Source: Leucaena leucocephala (lineage: Eukaryota > Streptophyta > Magnoliopsida > Fabales > Fabaceae). Taken from it: a stretch of DNA of 64,000 nucleotides. Under the pieces are notes generated by a model. That model ran no database searches. It saw only the letters and a list, made by a program, of their open reading frames with translations, and was not told where the DNA came from. Below, in pieces: positions 1-13,000 of this stretch. The position numbers and the translations under genes were made by a program. Positions within the stretch are counted from its first letter, which is position 1. Every line of letters starts with the position of its first letter. The stretch is from contig CM073545.1 of the NCBI GenBank assembly GCA_037074615.1, forward strand, positions 19,114,001-19,178,000. The letters run 5' to 3'.

Positions 1-1589
1 GTTCCTCAGGCATTTGAAATCAAATTTCCTAATGAAAATATCACGCATGGAGAATTATTGTTGAAAGAACCAAGCAAGTGGACTTGTCAGTTTCAATTTG
101 CAACTTGGGAGCTAATTGTACCTAAGCTTCTTTCCTGCAGCAAATCCTTTCATAATTTTATGTAATTTGTTCTCTTGATTTATCTTGCTGTTATTACAAC
201 AGGTTACTTGGGATGAACCAGATTTGTTACAGAATGTGAAGAGGGTTAGTCCATGGTTGGTTGAACTGGTATCTAACAGGCCGGTGATCCCTCTCATGCC
301 ATTCTCTCCCCCTCGGAAGAAAATGCGGCTTCCTCAACACCCAGACTTCCCCTTTGATGGTCACTTTACGATACCAATCTTCCCCGGCGGCAACCCTCTC
401 GGGCCCAGCAGCCCCTTGTGTTGTCTTTCCGATAATGCTCCTGCAGGCATACAGGGAGCCAGGCATGCTCAATTCGGAATATCTCTTTCAGATCTCCACC
501 TAAACCATAAGTTGCAGTTGGGGCTGCTTTCGAATAACATTCAGCAGCTTGATGTGCATCCCGGGATTTCTAATGGCAATATAATGATGAGCCATGACAA
601 GAAAAATGAGAGCTTGTCATGCTTGCTTACCATGGGAAATTCTAACAAGAGTTTAGAGAAATCTGATAATGCGAAGAGACACCAGTTTCTGCTTTTTGGA
701 CAGCCAATTCTGACCGAGCAACAAATTTCTCAAAGCTGTCATGCTGAAGTGTGGTCTCCGAACTTTTCGCGTAAAAATTCGCCGGATGAATTTAAGGATA
801 AAGCAAAGAGCTTCTTGTGGGGATCCCAATCCGCGGTTTCACAGCCAGGATTAACTTCTACAACCGACTTCTCTTGGCAACTCGGCTTGGATACAGGTCA
901 TTGCAAGGTTTTCTTGGAGTCAGAAGACGTGGGGCGCACTCTAGACCTTCCATGTCTCGGCTCTTATGAAGAGCTGTATCGGAAACTGGCCGACATGTTC
1001 GGACTTGAAAGATCCGAGATGCTGAGCCGTGTGCTCTACCAAGATGCTTCTGGTGCTGTCAAACGAACTGGAGAAGAACCCTTCTGGTACCAATTATTGT
1101 TGTACTTATTTTCCCAATCATCATTTGATTTTCGTAGAGCTCACTTAGATCTGCAACTTGCATGAAGATTCTGCTTAAGCCTTGTATTTACATCGATTCT
1201 GTTTCTCTGATGATTTTGCAGTGACTTCATGAAAACAGCAAAAAGATTGACAATTCTGACGGATTCGGGCAGCAAAGACATTACGAGGTAAAGGAGAAAT
1301 TATCTTATGGTCTTTCTGGTCCAATGTAGGATTTTTTAATGAAAATTTCGAGTATTTCAGAGGTTTATTTACAGCGTATCTTTCCTTTTGGGTCAAGGTC
1401 ATATGTTTTGTGATCTACAAATCTCTCGGAATGATGAGAAAGCAGCAGAATTGGAGGATTAAAACTTGTTTTTCTTGATATTAAAAATGTGGTTTTGGTT
1501 GCAGGGCGTGGATTACAGGATCTCGAAATGGAGATCATGGACTGGACGCAGCATCAAACAAGACAGGCTTTCTGAGCATATTTGCCTGA
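1..1589 (+). CDS. Auxin response factor, ARF10/ARF16 clade (3' part, 5' end outside window)
   Basis: Transcription factor that binds auxin response elements and, in this clade, represses auxin-responsive genes. Only the C-terminal part lies here; the B3 domain is upstream of base 1. Bases 1-202 read as the end of an intron. Exons are 203-1086, 1222-1287 and 1505-1589, all in phase. The first opens with VTWDEPDLLQNVKRVSPWLV, the end of the ARF (Aux_RESP) domain, followed by the conserved SPPRKKMRLPQHPDF. The C-terminal PB1 (domain III/IV) starts near GHCKVFLESEDVGRTLDL and runs through EPFCDFMKTAKRLTIL. The spliced end is GFLSIFA then TGA at 1587, resembling the ARF10 tail, while parts of PB1 look more like ARF16, so I give no single symbol. 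A miR160 site lies in the first exon here. If the last intron is kept, translation stops at once at its donor (AGG TAA, 1287-1291). Confidence 0.93.
445..465 (+). promoter_or_regulatory. miR160 target site in ARF10/16-like mRNA
   Basis: These 21 bases contain GGCATACAGGGAGCCAGGCA, complementary to positions 1-20 of canonical miR160; only the last miRNA base is unpaired. It encodes the conserved peptide AGIQGARHA. ARF10, ARF16 and ARF17 are known miR160 targets, so transcript cleavage in the middle of this site is expected. Confidence 0.93.
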
Positions 1590-2764
1590 AATATATGACG
1601 TGCCACGTCCATGTTTTTGAGATTTGACTCCTATGTTGTACGAGAATGTTGGCTTTGCTTTCCTTCTTCATCATCATATTAACTAAAGACCATTGTCAAC
1701 TATGGCATCTCTTTAAGTGTAATCTGTGTCAATAATGTTGCCTAGCTCTCTCTATTCCGCTGAACTGTTTGCTGTAATATTATTAACCTAAGACCACCTT
1801 TCCTTTTCGCATCCTCTGTAATATATTGGCTTGGGTTTGTAAGATTGAGACAGAGATTAATGTTAAATTGTTGTTGAGTCCTGTTGTTTTTTTCATATCC
1901 AATACGTGATTGCCTTTCGAAACATGAAATGATCATTATTTCTGAGAAGAAACAGAGCAGAGAGCAAAGAGAAATCCTGCAAGATGAAAAAAAGATGGGA
2001 GAGAAGAGAATCTCTTCAGACGGAGGTAGATAAAACGTCATCGTCAGGGCTTTCTTATTTGCCAACAAGGGTTTTAAATAAACTCTCGAGTCGTTTTCAG
2101 TTCATTGAAAAGGGTTCTAACCCGTGGCTTTCAAAGTTAAATTGGCTACCTCATCTTGCTTTCTCATGAGCAGGAAGAAAAATAAAGTAGATAATTAAAA
2201 AAAAAAATAGATATTTGGTTTACATGTGAATGTCTTGAAACATTTGCGAAGACTATGAAGAAGGGAAACTAAAACGTAAAAGCAAGAATTTGTCTGTTGC
2301 AAAACTGGGGCTAGGATTTGAAAGCGGGAACAAGCTACTAGTTAAAACATGACAATCAGAGGCAGCTACCTAACCCAACATGCAGCACGATATTGGAACA
2401 GTTTGACTTTTGTCCTCAGATCACTCTCAGGGTTCAAAAGTTGAAACCTAAAGAATCGGTGTCCTTGTTGGTTTCTCTGGAAATGGTAGGGTTGGAAAAG
2501 ATTGAAACACGACAACATTGTCAATGCACATCACCCCACTCATGCAATATACAGCATCATCATGATATCTTGGCTACTAGTCTACTAATATTCTCCCAAA
2601 TCCCACTCATCATTTCTGTTCTGAAAACCAGACCACGTCATTGAAGCTAGTAGTCTAGTAGCACCAATAGCTAATCGATTCAATCGCACGGGAGAAGGAG
2701 CCCCATTATTGTTATGATTAGGAATATAATAATGATAATTAGAGTGGGATTCATGAGGCATGAG

Positions 2765-2766
<2 letters not shown>

Positions 2767-2808
<42 letters not shown>
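2767..2808. repeat. (AT)21 microsatellite
   Basis: Uninterrupted AT dinucleotide run of 42 bases. Open frames across it read YIYIYI on the minus strand and are artefacts of the repeat. Confidence 0.95.
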
Positions 2809-2813
<5 letters not shown>

Positions 2814-5295
2814 GTTGGGATCCGAGAAGGCAGAAAACATGAAAGAAGGGATTTATAAGACGAGGATTGTGGGTTTGGTCTGTGGAAGGGAGATGTGGAT
2901 AGAGGGACAGACAGCTGCATAGCTCTCTCACGGGTCACAATCCCAACAAAACCACCTTAATATCAGTGTTCTTTGTTCACTCCTAAGCACCTTACCCATC
3001 TTTTTAATACCAGAGAGATAAATAAACATGCTCTGTGTTCACAAATTACTACTACATGAGCATAGTACAAGTGTATATTTTCTCATGAAAATGACAAGTT
3101 CACGTGCACAAGCGCAAATGTGTCGCCGGTTAGATGGGCGTGCCCTTTGGGCAGTGATAATGATAAATGGTTTCCTTATTGCTCACGCCTTTATTCCCTC
3201 CAAACTCCCTCACCCTCAGGTAATCCTCACTTCTTCGTCTCTTTTTTAGGCTGCATAGCAACATAGAGATGAGAATAATATTTATTTTTGAATTAATGGG
3301 TGTACAATATTATAGTGAATCAAACTTTACTGTTGAATTTATTGCATGTGTGCATGTTGAGTAGAAGAAGAAGAAGTCGAGTCAAATGGTCAAAGGAGGG
3401 GGGCATTGGAAGTAGAAGGGAGAATGCAGGTTCCAAGGGGTTGAATTCTATGTTTTCAGTTGCAAAGCCCTATTCTGAGGAGTTGCCTTTCTTTGCATTG
3501 AGATAGTGAGGCATCTTCCCATTGGTTGCCCCAAAGTATTACTGTTACTCTTAATTACTATTCTCTACTTGGCAACATCATGTTGAATATTGCCAATCAA
3601 CGCGTGCGGTGGACCCCACAAAGATTCACTTGAAAAGGAGGGAGTAAAATAAAGACAATAGATCAGTTATCTATATAAAAAGAAAAGTAACGAGAGAATA
3701 ATACTAGTTTATTAGAAACATGAAAAGTAAAATGCAGTAAGTTTGTTCATCTACTTGGTGCATCAGGAAAAGCAGTAGCCCGTGAGAGAATTAGCATAAT
3801 ACAAGTTTTATCATAAAGAAAAATCTGTCTCTGGTTTTTTGGCCACAGAGAGGGCACTTTCTATTTATAACCATCTAGTTTGAATGAGTGAATATTACTT
3901 GATGCTGATGTTTAAAGATAGTTCAACATGGTTACTATCATGTTCTCGGTGTTCGAACTATTATAACCTACTTTAATTAATGAATATTGATGAATAGTCA
4001 TTAGTGTCATAATTATCTTGAATAACAAGAATGCTTTATGGATCATAATAATGAATGCTTCATTTGAAGAAAATAAATGACGGCCACCTTATAATGGATT
4101 GTGAGAGGATATTGCTATTGCCTAATGTGGGCACCGTAATCCTTGCTGGAATTCTACCTTGCAGCTCTACGTTGGCCATCAAATCAAGCAGTGGAAAAAA
4201 GATATTGTGCTACTCCAGAGGGAATTACCAAGTCCTTAGCAATGTAATAAGTGCAAGGTATTAGTGTACATTATAGCGCAGACCAAGTTTATATTCTAAT
4301 GGAAATTAAGGGAGTTGTGTTAGTCAAAAGCGTCGTTATGGATTGGATGAACTATTTAAGAATCCAAATGGTCAAAGCTACGCATATCCAACACACAGTT
4401 AACTGTAATGAATTCTCAAAAGGCACAGCAGCAAAAAAGTCTAGTGAAACCACAAGCATATTCGTGATGATGTCCTAGTCACTTGTTTTCCCCCTTTATA
4501 ACAATGTTTTTTATGACAGTTCAATGTGCTTCTATGTAAATGAAAACTGGAGAAGCATCAATTTTCCTCTCCCCAATAGTCCAACAAGTAAAAAGCCACT
4601 AGGGGCACTGACCAATAGCCAAATCAAGGACCGTTTGGTTATTCCTAAGTCTCACTCAAGATATTTACGAGTCAAGGACTATCCAAAATATACTTGTTAG
4701 ATATCTGATATACCTTGTGATGGATAATTTTTCGTCAAGGTAGTTCATAGAATGTTAGGCGTATTTCAAATGACGCCATATTCTGAAACCAGATTGGAAC
4801 ATCAACAGCAAAAATAAAGATATCATGTGCAATCAATAAAGTTCATGACATTTCAGCATTGCCACATCATGACAGAATCGAGAGTCATCAACATGCATGG
4901 GAAGAGTAATTATCTCCAGTCGTGAGAGAAATAAAGTATTTATTTCAAAACGGAGCGCCTCAAACGTATAATTACATTGAGGATAGACCCCATAGACCAA
5001 GTAAACCAGGAAACATATCGACCTCCCATCAGGGAAGTACAAGCACAAGTATATCCTCTGGTGAGTGATCAGATCGATTACGTGCTACCTGCCAACACCG
5101 TACAAAATTACAATGATAAATAAGACATCAACTCAACGTCTTGAAATGCACAAGCAAACGTAATAAGCAAATATAAACTTGGGATTTGGAAACCATGAAC
5201 CGGGAAAGTTAGGAGCAGATTCCCAAAAAACACATGCAATTAAAAACGAAGTTCATCATTAATCTAATTAGCCAAAATCAAAATAAAAATTGAAG

Positions 5296-5413
5296 CCATC
5301 GTCCATCGGCTAATTTTGAGGTGGCTGATGAAGAAAGATTGCTATTATTGGACTTCAACTCCTTGTAATTCCTTTCGAATATATGAATAATCTTTTATCC
5401 AAAAAAAAAAACT
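5296..5413 (+). mobile_element. Possible 5'-truncated retroposon with poly(A) tail
   Basis: A segment of about 118 bases ends in a run of 12 A. It is bracketed by the 10-base direct repeat AAAATTGAAG (5286-5295 and 5414-5423). A 3' poly(A) next to a target-site duplication is the mark of target-primed reverse transcription. The body matches no family I can name, and a 10-base repeat in AT-rich DNA could be chance. Confidence 0.4.
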
Positions 5414-6316
5414 AAAATTGAAGGGTTGATCTATGTTGACCCACCACTCAATCAACTTACATGACCGTAGAAAGCATATTTGTCAAAAGCTTGTGCACAA
5501 ACACGAAATAGTTAATTCACCTGAATCATTCTTCTATTTTATCAGACCATCCTAACAAAAGTGACATCACGTCGGGGGTCTTGCAATCATAGTCAAACGT
5601 AACTGAAGCAAAAAAGTCTTGATTCTATTAATCTACTGACCGATACAATAGTTCAGAAGGCATAAACTGAAACAGAACAATTACACATAGCACCACCAAA
5701 CAGCAGTCTAAACGTAAAACATAAAGTATCGCATTCCTTTTTCTCCTATCAAAACAGAGTATACAGATATATCGTTATAACATGGCATGACAAAAGCAAA
5801 TGTAGAAAAGTCACAGCTCTTATGATGCTCTTATGATTTAGCTTAAGCATCTCTTGTTCGACCATCAAAGAATAACCAATTCTAAGACGAAATGTAACGG
5901 TTTAACTTGCTACTAAAGAGGAATTATCTGTTGCTCCATTCCATGTTTTACATTTCAAATTTATACATAAACTTCTAAAATAAGGAGAAACACAGACAAT
6001 CTCCCATATGAAAGGATGTCAACAACTGCAGCTCCACATATGAACAGGAAGGCGTCGTCCAAAACCAAAACTGAGACAATTGTCATTAATACTAATGAAT
6101 GGCTGAACCCGTTATTATTCTAGATCTTTCCATGCAAGCATTCTTTTCCCTCAGCTGACGACTATCACTTAAATTGATAAAAACAAGAAAAAAACGTTGC
6201 ACATCCCTTTGACGACAGATTCAGAAATAACAAGATATAAATTAAAACAGCAACGATTCTTATTAGAAATAAAAAGAGGTGAAATAAAGGAAGCAATACG
6301 ATGTGTGGATCAGTAA

Positions 6317-6556
6317 TTAGTTGTAGTAGAGCTCCAGGCCCATGCCGTCATGAATCTCATAATCCTTTAGGGTGATGTGATCCTTATAGATGGTGTACCC
6401 AACGCGAATCTGTCTGGTCTGTTTGAAACGCGAATCTGTCTGGTCTGTTACCCGTCTGGGCAGCCACGAGTTTTCTCAAATCACCGATGGTGTCATCCTC
6501 ATTACACTTCACCTCACCTTCTTCCCCAGACGGTCATTGCGCACCACTTCGATCAT
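6317..6556 (-). pseudogene. Broken UBL5/Hub1 ubiquitin-like gene copy
   Basis: UBL5 (Hub1 in yeast) is a 73-residue ubiquitin-like protein that binds spliceosome factors. On the minus strand an ATG at 6556 begins MIEVVRNDRLGKKVR, the UBL5 N-terminus, and the copy ends with YTIYKDHITLKDYEIHDGMG, then LELYYN and TAA at 6317-6319. The middle is damaged. One base is missing right after GKKVR, giving an immediate TGA. A 26-base tandem duplication (6402-6423 repeated at 6428-6449) replaces the region that should read IVIQKWY. No introns interrupt it. No clear poly(A) or direct repeat proves retroposition, so it may be a decayed paralogue. It lies about 460 bases past the stop of the SAPS gene, same strand. 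Confidence 0.88.
6402..6449. repeat. 26-base tandem duplication inside the UBL5 copy
   Basis: The 22-base unit beginning ACGCGAATCTGTCTGG occurs at 6402-6423 and again at 6428-6449, offset by 26 bases. It is a local duplication within the UBL5 remnant. Confidence 0.95.
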
Positions 6557-7018
6557 CTTGATCAATCGAACCCAATGCTATGATGACCCGTTGGAAGTAG
6601 GAACTCTCGAGACACACCAACAGTTTTCTCAATCGATAATTCGATACATATATATCATACGAGTATAATCGTATTGGTTGTAACTGCTCTTACGAAGCTT
6701 GGCGCGGCACTAACTTCTCTTGAACATTCGCTTCGCCGTCGTTAAGTTTATAAAATTAAAATTCATTTAATTCATCATCACACAAAAAGAAATTTAATTA
6801 TTTGAATGCTTGGGTGCATAAAGATACAAGTCATAGGAGAAACTAAATAAAATTCGATAAATAGGGGGGGAACCCATAAGTCGCTTACAGGAAGAGGCAA
6901 AACTTGAAATCATAAACAAAATATCTAATGAGGGAACAGACCAGAAGCAGACAACAAAGGAAACAAAAATATACTGTACATGAATCAGCTGAACCAAGAA
7001 AAATGCAACATAAGGACA
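6557..7018. other. 3' flank of the SAPS gene
   Basis: AT-rich stretch between the SAPS stop codon (7019) and the UBL5 remnant, probably holding the SAPS 3' UTR. No gene seen. Confidence 0.6.
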
Positions 7019-10000
7019 TCATTCCAGAACCGCAACCTCTTGGTCCACCCTCCAGTAATTTGCGTCATTGAATTCCTTCATACGGTCAGGTCCACCTTCT
7101 TCAGAATTCTCTCTCTCCGCCGCCTTTTGGGATGGGTTCTTTTTCAAAGGTCCCGCTTCCCCAACTATCCCTTCTTTTAGGGCCTGTTCCATAGCCTTCT
7201 CAGTACCTTCCAATTCCACGCCTACAAATTCAACATCCTCTTCAAATAGGGAGGGTACTGCTGCTGTTTTTAGATTCGAGTCACCATCCCCCTTGCTAAC
7301 ATCTCGAGTGGGAGACCCATTTGAAAGTACAACTCCATTTGCAGTAGGATTAGGGCTACCTAATTGAGGTTTGGCGGATGAATTGACATCGGACTCATCA
7401 TAATCCAAAAAGGGGTTCGTGCTTGAACCGGCCACTTGTATATCTGATGGTTCACCCCATCCCACCCACCCAGGTAGCGGCCTATCCCCAAACAAGTCCT
7501 CATTGTCTGGCGTTTCAAACCCAAAGAATCCCATATCATGGGATACACTTGCCTTCTCACCTTCCAAATTCAAAATGCCACCATTCATGGAATCAAAGGC
7601 AGTTAAACCACTGAAGAAACTTGTGCTTGAATTCGATGTGCCATTAATGGTATTTTTGTTTTCAGCCAAACCTTCATCCTCTCCAATCACCACTTCGTCG
7701 TCACTACTGTTGTTATAACCATTTACAGCCCCGGTCAAGTTAATATCATCCATCATCTCAGAGGATGATGTGCCCCCAGCTGCATCACCAATTCTGTCAT
7801 CTTGGAACGCAAACCAGTTGGAGTTTGTGAACAGACTACTGCATTGAAGAAATGACCCTTTGTTATATCCACATGTAAATAATTTTTATAATAGAAAAAG
7901 AACAAACGGTAAACAAATATTGACAGTCATATGACAAAACGAAAACAGACTCACCTCCCCTGATCATCACCAAGTCTTAAGGATGATATGACAACTTCTG
8001 CTGAGTCATCATCAAAGTAGACATCCTGCATTTTAGATAATATAATTATCATCACTTTTAAATTAATCAACAAGAAAGAGTAAAAGACAACTAATATTTT
8101 GGCTTCCTCGTAGAATTGGCAATTAGCACCAAAAAGACGAGCATCTATGCTCAAATATTCAATTGGTAATGCTTGACAAACCTAATACTCAAGCAGAGCA
8201 ACTGAAGCATTGGTGCAGCACACATCAGTAAAGTGAGAAGACATATTTCTATGAATAGCTAGATCAGATCAATGCCCCCAGACATCAGATTAATGAAATT
8301 ACTTTAGTTACCAAGAAAAATGAAAACTAATACCTCAGCATCACGATCAAGACCTCCTTGGTCCTACGAGCAGCAAAAAGATAAATTAGACCAGAATTGC
8401 GTTTGGCCTAAATACCCAAAAGGTGAATCTAGAAAAATGGGAATATTCAAGCACGTATTTACAAGAGCACACAAACACAAGTATGCACATGCATCCCCAG
8501 AAAGTAAGACAGGAAGCCAGGAACTACAAACCTCTTCATTTTCCTCGGTTCCATAAATATTATATTTAAAAGGGTGGTTCAAATTATTTGCTAAAGCTGC
8601 AACGTCATAGTCTCTGTCATGAAGATCATCTTCATCACTATCCCTCATCCTATCGTGTAATGCACTAGGCCGTCTGCATATAACAAAGAAAAATAAAAGA
8701 TACATCAAAATGAAAAATGATTTACAATATAATAAAGGGAACATAAAAGACAAGATCACAAGGGATCACAACTGGAGTTATCTAAAATTAAAAAGCCAAA
8801 CAAGTTCTACAGATATTAGAAATCACAACCTTGTCTTAACATATGTTGAGCAAAAGATACTATGTGCTTATGGTAACTATATACTTCCTCTTGAGACCAC
8901 AAAGTTCAATAGCTAAAGTTGCAAACCATACTTTTACATCCACTCCTCGACTTTTAATGCCAGCCAAAGAAAAACCAACCCTACCCAGCCCTTTATTAAT
9001 CAAGTTAACCCTTGTGACGTGATCACTTCTACCAATTTAGGGACAAGGTCTCACAAACTTCCAATTGCTTTATTAGATTCAAAATAAAAAGTGAACATAA
9101 ACATCATGCCAAGATAAAAACTCTTGATAGTCTAAGTATGAACTAGCTAATCCTTTAGAAAACGGATTATTGAGATCAGATCTTACCCACAAGCCCAACG
9201 GTGAACATTTTCAATCATGTTACGCTCCTGCAGAACAATAGTTTGCCATTGATTCCACTCACTATTTTCCTGCAGATGTCGAAAAAAATTACAGTTTATC
9301 CCACATAGCTTGTATATAGTATTAAATTATTTTTTTTCTTCTTGAAAGTATTCAATGAATTTACCACTTGCAACTTTCATGGTGTGTATAAAAACAGAAA
9401 TTGTTATCCCACAAAAGACTTTTCAGGTTCCTGCACTAAAGAATACGTCATACACTACCAACCTGAATATATGCTTGGATGTGGTTTTGATTATGTGCCA
9501 ATGGAATAAGTTTATTAGCAATGCGAGTAATATGTCCAATGTTGCCTGCCCGTGGTGCCTGTTTTCCAGCAGCAGGTACAGTTGGCTACATGATGATACA
9601 ATAGTACAGTTAGAAGAGACTATAAACAGTAATAGAAGATACACCATTATGCATTGCATTTATGTGCTATCGTATGCAACAATGCTGATTTACTTATGTA
9701 TCTACATTAAATATGAAGAAAAACAATAAATATCCTCAAATGCTATGGAATTCCTTGAGCAACAATTATGTTTCTTCACATACACGGTAGAGCTTATGAA
9801 TGCATCTCAACAGCCGCTCAGTTGCAAAAAGTAACAGACAAGCATGACTTTCCGTCCAACAGGTTTTAACCATCCCCCTACCTGATTATCAATACCAGAA
9901 AGAATAGGATGTTTATCCGCTTGAAGAAATTTTCCAATTAAATCACACTCTTGAAGAAGGTGATCAATAATGACATCACTTTTGCGCTCCAAACAAATTA

Positions 10001-13000
10001 ATATGACACTTTCTACATGATGGTGCAACGAGTTGTTATATGGATACCTGTATCAGTTGAACATAGCATCCAAGATAAGCAATATTTAAACAAAAGCCAC
10101 CAGGATGTCACTATATAGTGTGTGTGTGTGTCTAAATCTCCATCAAATCCCTAATTACTAGTTGCTTACTCAAAGAAAAGATCAATGACTCGTCGGATCA
10201 TTCCTGAGCTGACCAATTCCTTTTCAGCCACTTCACCGCCAGTTCTCAGAAGCACTGCTATAAACTCGACAATCTGAAACAAAGAAATCAGTCGGCAAAA
10301 GATGTTGTAAGGTCGCGTCAAACAGGAAATGCAATCTTAGGAATGAGGGTTTAAGTCAAATGGCTAAGCTGCAACTATGTATTGACAGGTACAGCCATGC
10401 ATCTCAATTCTATGGTTGAAATTTGAGAACTAACCTTTAACCGATGCTTCCCAAGTGGAGGCCTCAATTCTCCATATGTTGTAGGCAAAACCTTACCATC
10501 CGTCGACACATTTAAAACCATAAGTAAGTCACCTGCAGACAAAAAACGTAATTAAAAAAGGAACAAAATTTGGCAACAAGAGTTGATCAGGGGAAAAAAG
10601 AACTGTTGGTAATGCTATCCTCTATACCTCCAAAATAAATTAATCAAAAGAACTCAAACATATCCTACTAGTGACAAAAAGTATAACTTCGATGGTCAAA
10701 ATTATACCAGCACAAAGGAACAATGAATAGGAATTGCGCTTCTGCTTAAAAAATTTCAAAAATATATTCCAAATTAAATAATAGCATAAAACAGAAATGA
10801 AATCTACAGAAGTCGTACATATCCAATGACTCCTATCTATCAAGTCCCCACTCTAGGCGGTTTTCTTCATAATTGCATTACTTATCACAAATATCATAAT
10901 CATATAACATGAGTAAACTGAAAAGCCTAAATAATTCCTCAGTCTTATTGTATTCTCACACAAAAGACTACTACATTGAATTCCCTTTAGTTCTTTAAAA
11001 TACATTCAGATTTCCAAAAGAAAATAAGTTGAGTATACATATTCAAGTATAGCATATAATCAGAAGATGCATAGTTTTAAATGGTTTCATAATTATAATT
11101 AGGAAAAACAGATTGAATAGACTTATGAGCAACTACACTATTGATTAGACGAGGGATGCAGAAAAGAAACAAATTCCGAATTACCAAGTTTTGGGAGCAT
11201 TGCACCAATGGTATCTGGGTTAACTGGAGTTGAAACCTCGTATAATTGTTGACTTCGGAACGAAGGGACAAGGGGAGGTGGAAATGTTGATCTTTTTGGA
11301 TTCAACAAAGAAATACACACTGACAGTGGGTGAACAAGGCTAGAATTTGACTGTGAATCTTTCAGGGCATGGTCCATAATTCTTACAACAAAACTGCATA
11401 TTAAAATAAGCTTAAAATTAATTCACAGTTCATATTAAAAAAAAAAAAAAGTCAACCACTCAACACAAACCTTGGACTCGAAAGCTTAATTGCCAAAGCA
11501 GATGAGGAATTTCGAGTTATGGTACATAAGGTTTCAGCTGCATTTGCATGAACTTCAGGAGGACTCTGATATCAAATAGAACACATAAGATATTTTTACC
11601 GCAAAAGAATTGAACCATAAAATAGCCTATTCAACCATAACAATAGCATGCAAAAGCCTTAGACTAGGGCCTTTCATCTCCTTTTCTCTATCTGAAAATT
11701 ATTTTATAAAAGCCCATTGGGACATAAGTTCTTTTGAAGTGAGGCACCACCAAGGTTCTTTTTATCAATAAGTCAAATTTCTTCAGGTGGACAACTACTA
11801 GCTTGTAGAAAGCCCCAAAAATTTTAAGTGAGGAAACATTCAAGTTCACCGAACATGCCCATGAGCAGGAATTAGAGAACATCTGTCCTACTAAAAAAAG
11901 TAAGGTTATGATGGTAGATCAAAATAGTGGAGATTTACTCGTAAAGAATCATAATATCCAGTTGCAGGCAATAACGATTCTCCAAAAATAAAAAACCCAG
12001 AATTGCCGACAGCCTGACCCACAACAGTTGCTGGCACTTGATATTGAAAATGTCTAAACCACACAGCTAATTAAAGAACACTGGTAAAAAAGAATTCTAG
12101 CGCAGAGAGCTTCACTTACAGAAGGAGTTAATTTATCAACAATCATCTCTAGCAGGTTGCTCTCAGCCAACCATTGCATCACATCTATAAAATTGGGATA
12201 CACATGATCATCAGCACCTACTAAGCGAACCAAAACCTGTGCAGAGAGCTTATCAGAATTTATTCTTAACACATCGACAATATCTCACTAATACTATAAC
12301 CACTCTGAAATGGAAAGAAGATTACCTCCATGATAGATGTAATTCCTATCAAATCAACCAGTTGGCCAAAAACATTCTGATGGGCCTGTATAAAGAATGC
12401 TGAAGAATTAATGAAAACTGGATTCGCAAGGCAAAATACAACAGAGCGATTGGGGTATCCACAAAAAGTTTCTTTACATAAAGTCATTAAAAACAAGAGC
12501 ATTGAGATTTTCATCCGGTGCTTTTTCATCACCTAAAAAATGCAAAATTCAAGTTCTACACTTAAAAAGCACTTTTATTACTTACTTGAACATAATTCAT
12601 CAGCGGCACTGTCTTCCGAATCATTAGGCAAACAACAACCTAGAAAATAGCATAGAAAGCAACATCAACCAAGTAATTTAAACTTAAATCAGATATGCCC
12701 ACAAAGTGTCGCATCATGAGCTGAACTTGCAGCATCATCAGACATACCTTGCTAAAATACCCAGCTAGCAAGGAACCATGAGAACGATCAGGCTCTAAGA
12801 AGGAGAATAATAAGTTCATCAACTGCAATTATGAGGATAAAAAGCAGATATCAATACAAATAAAATGCAATTTTACGATATCAAACAAATAATGATTTAT
12901 GACATGAACTAAAAGGATCATATACCTCTTCTTCCTCCACCAAGGTCTTCAAAATAACATCAATTTCACATGTGAAAACCTCACAAGCAATGAATGGAAA

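Larger units (their letters stand above)
1590..6316. other. Intergenic region, ARF to UBL5 remnant
   Basis: No convincing gene. It holds the probable 3' UTR of the ARF gene, an (AT)21 microsatellite, a possible short truncated retroposon near 5296-5413 and AT-rich DNA. Short open frames near 3118-3219 and 3300-3506 have hydrophobic N-termini but match no family I know. Confidence 0.6.

Noticed and set aside
2680..2938. Minus-strand open frames with YIYIYI runs
   Set aside because: They are translations of the (AT)21 microsatellite; no domain on either side.
7068..7718. Plus-strand frames opposite the last SAPS exon
   Set aside because: Antisense shadows of a well-supported coding exon.
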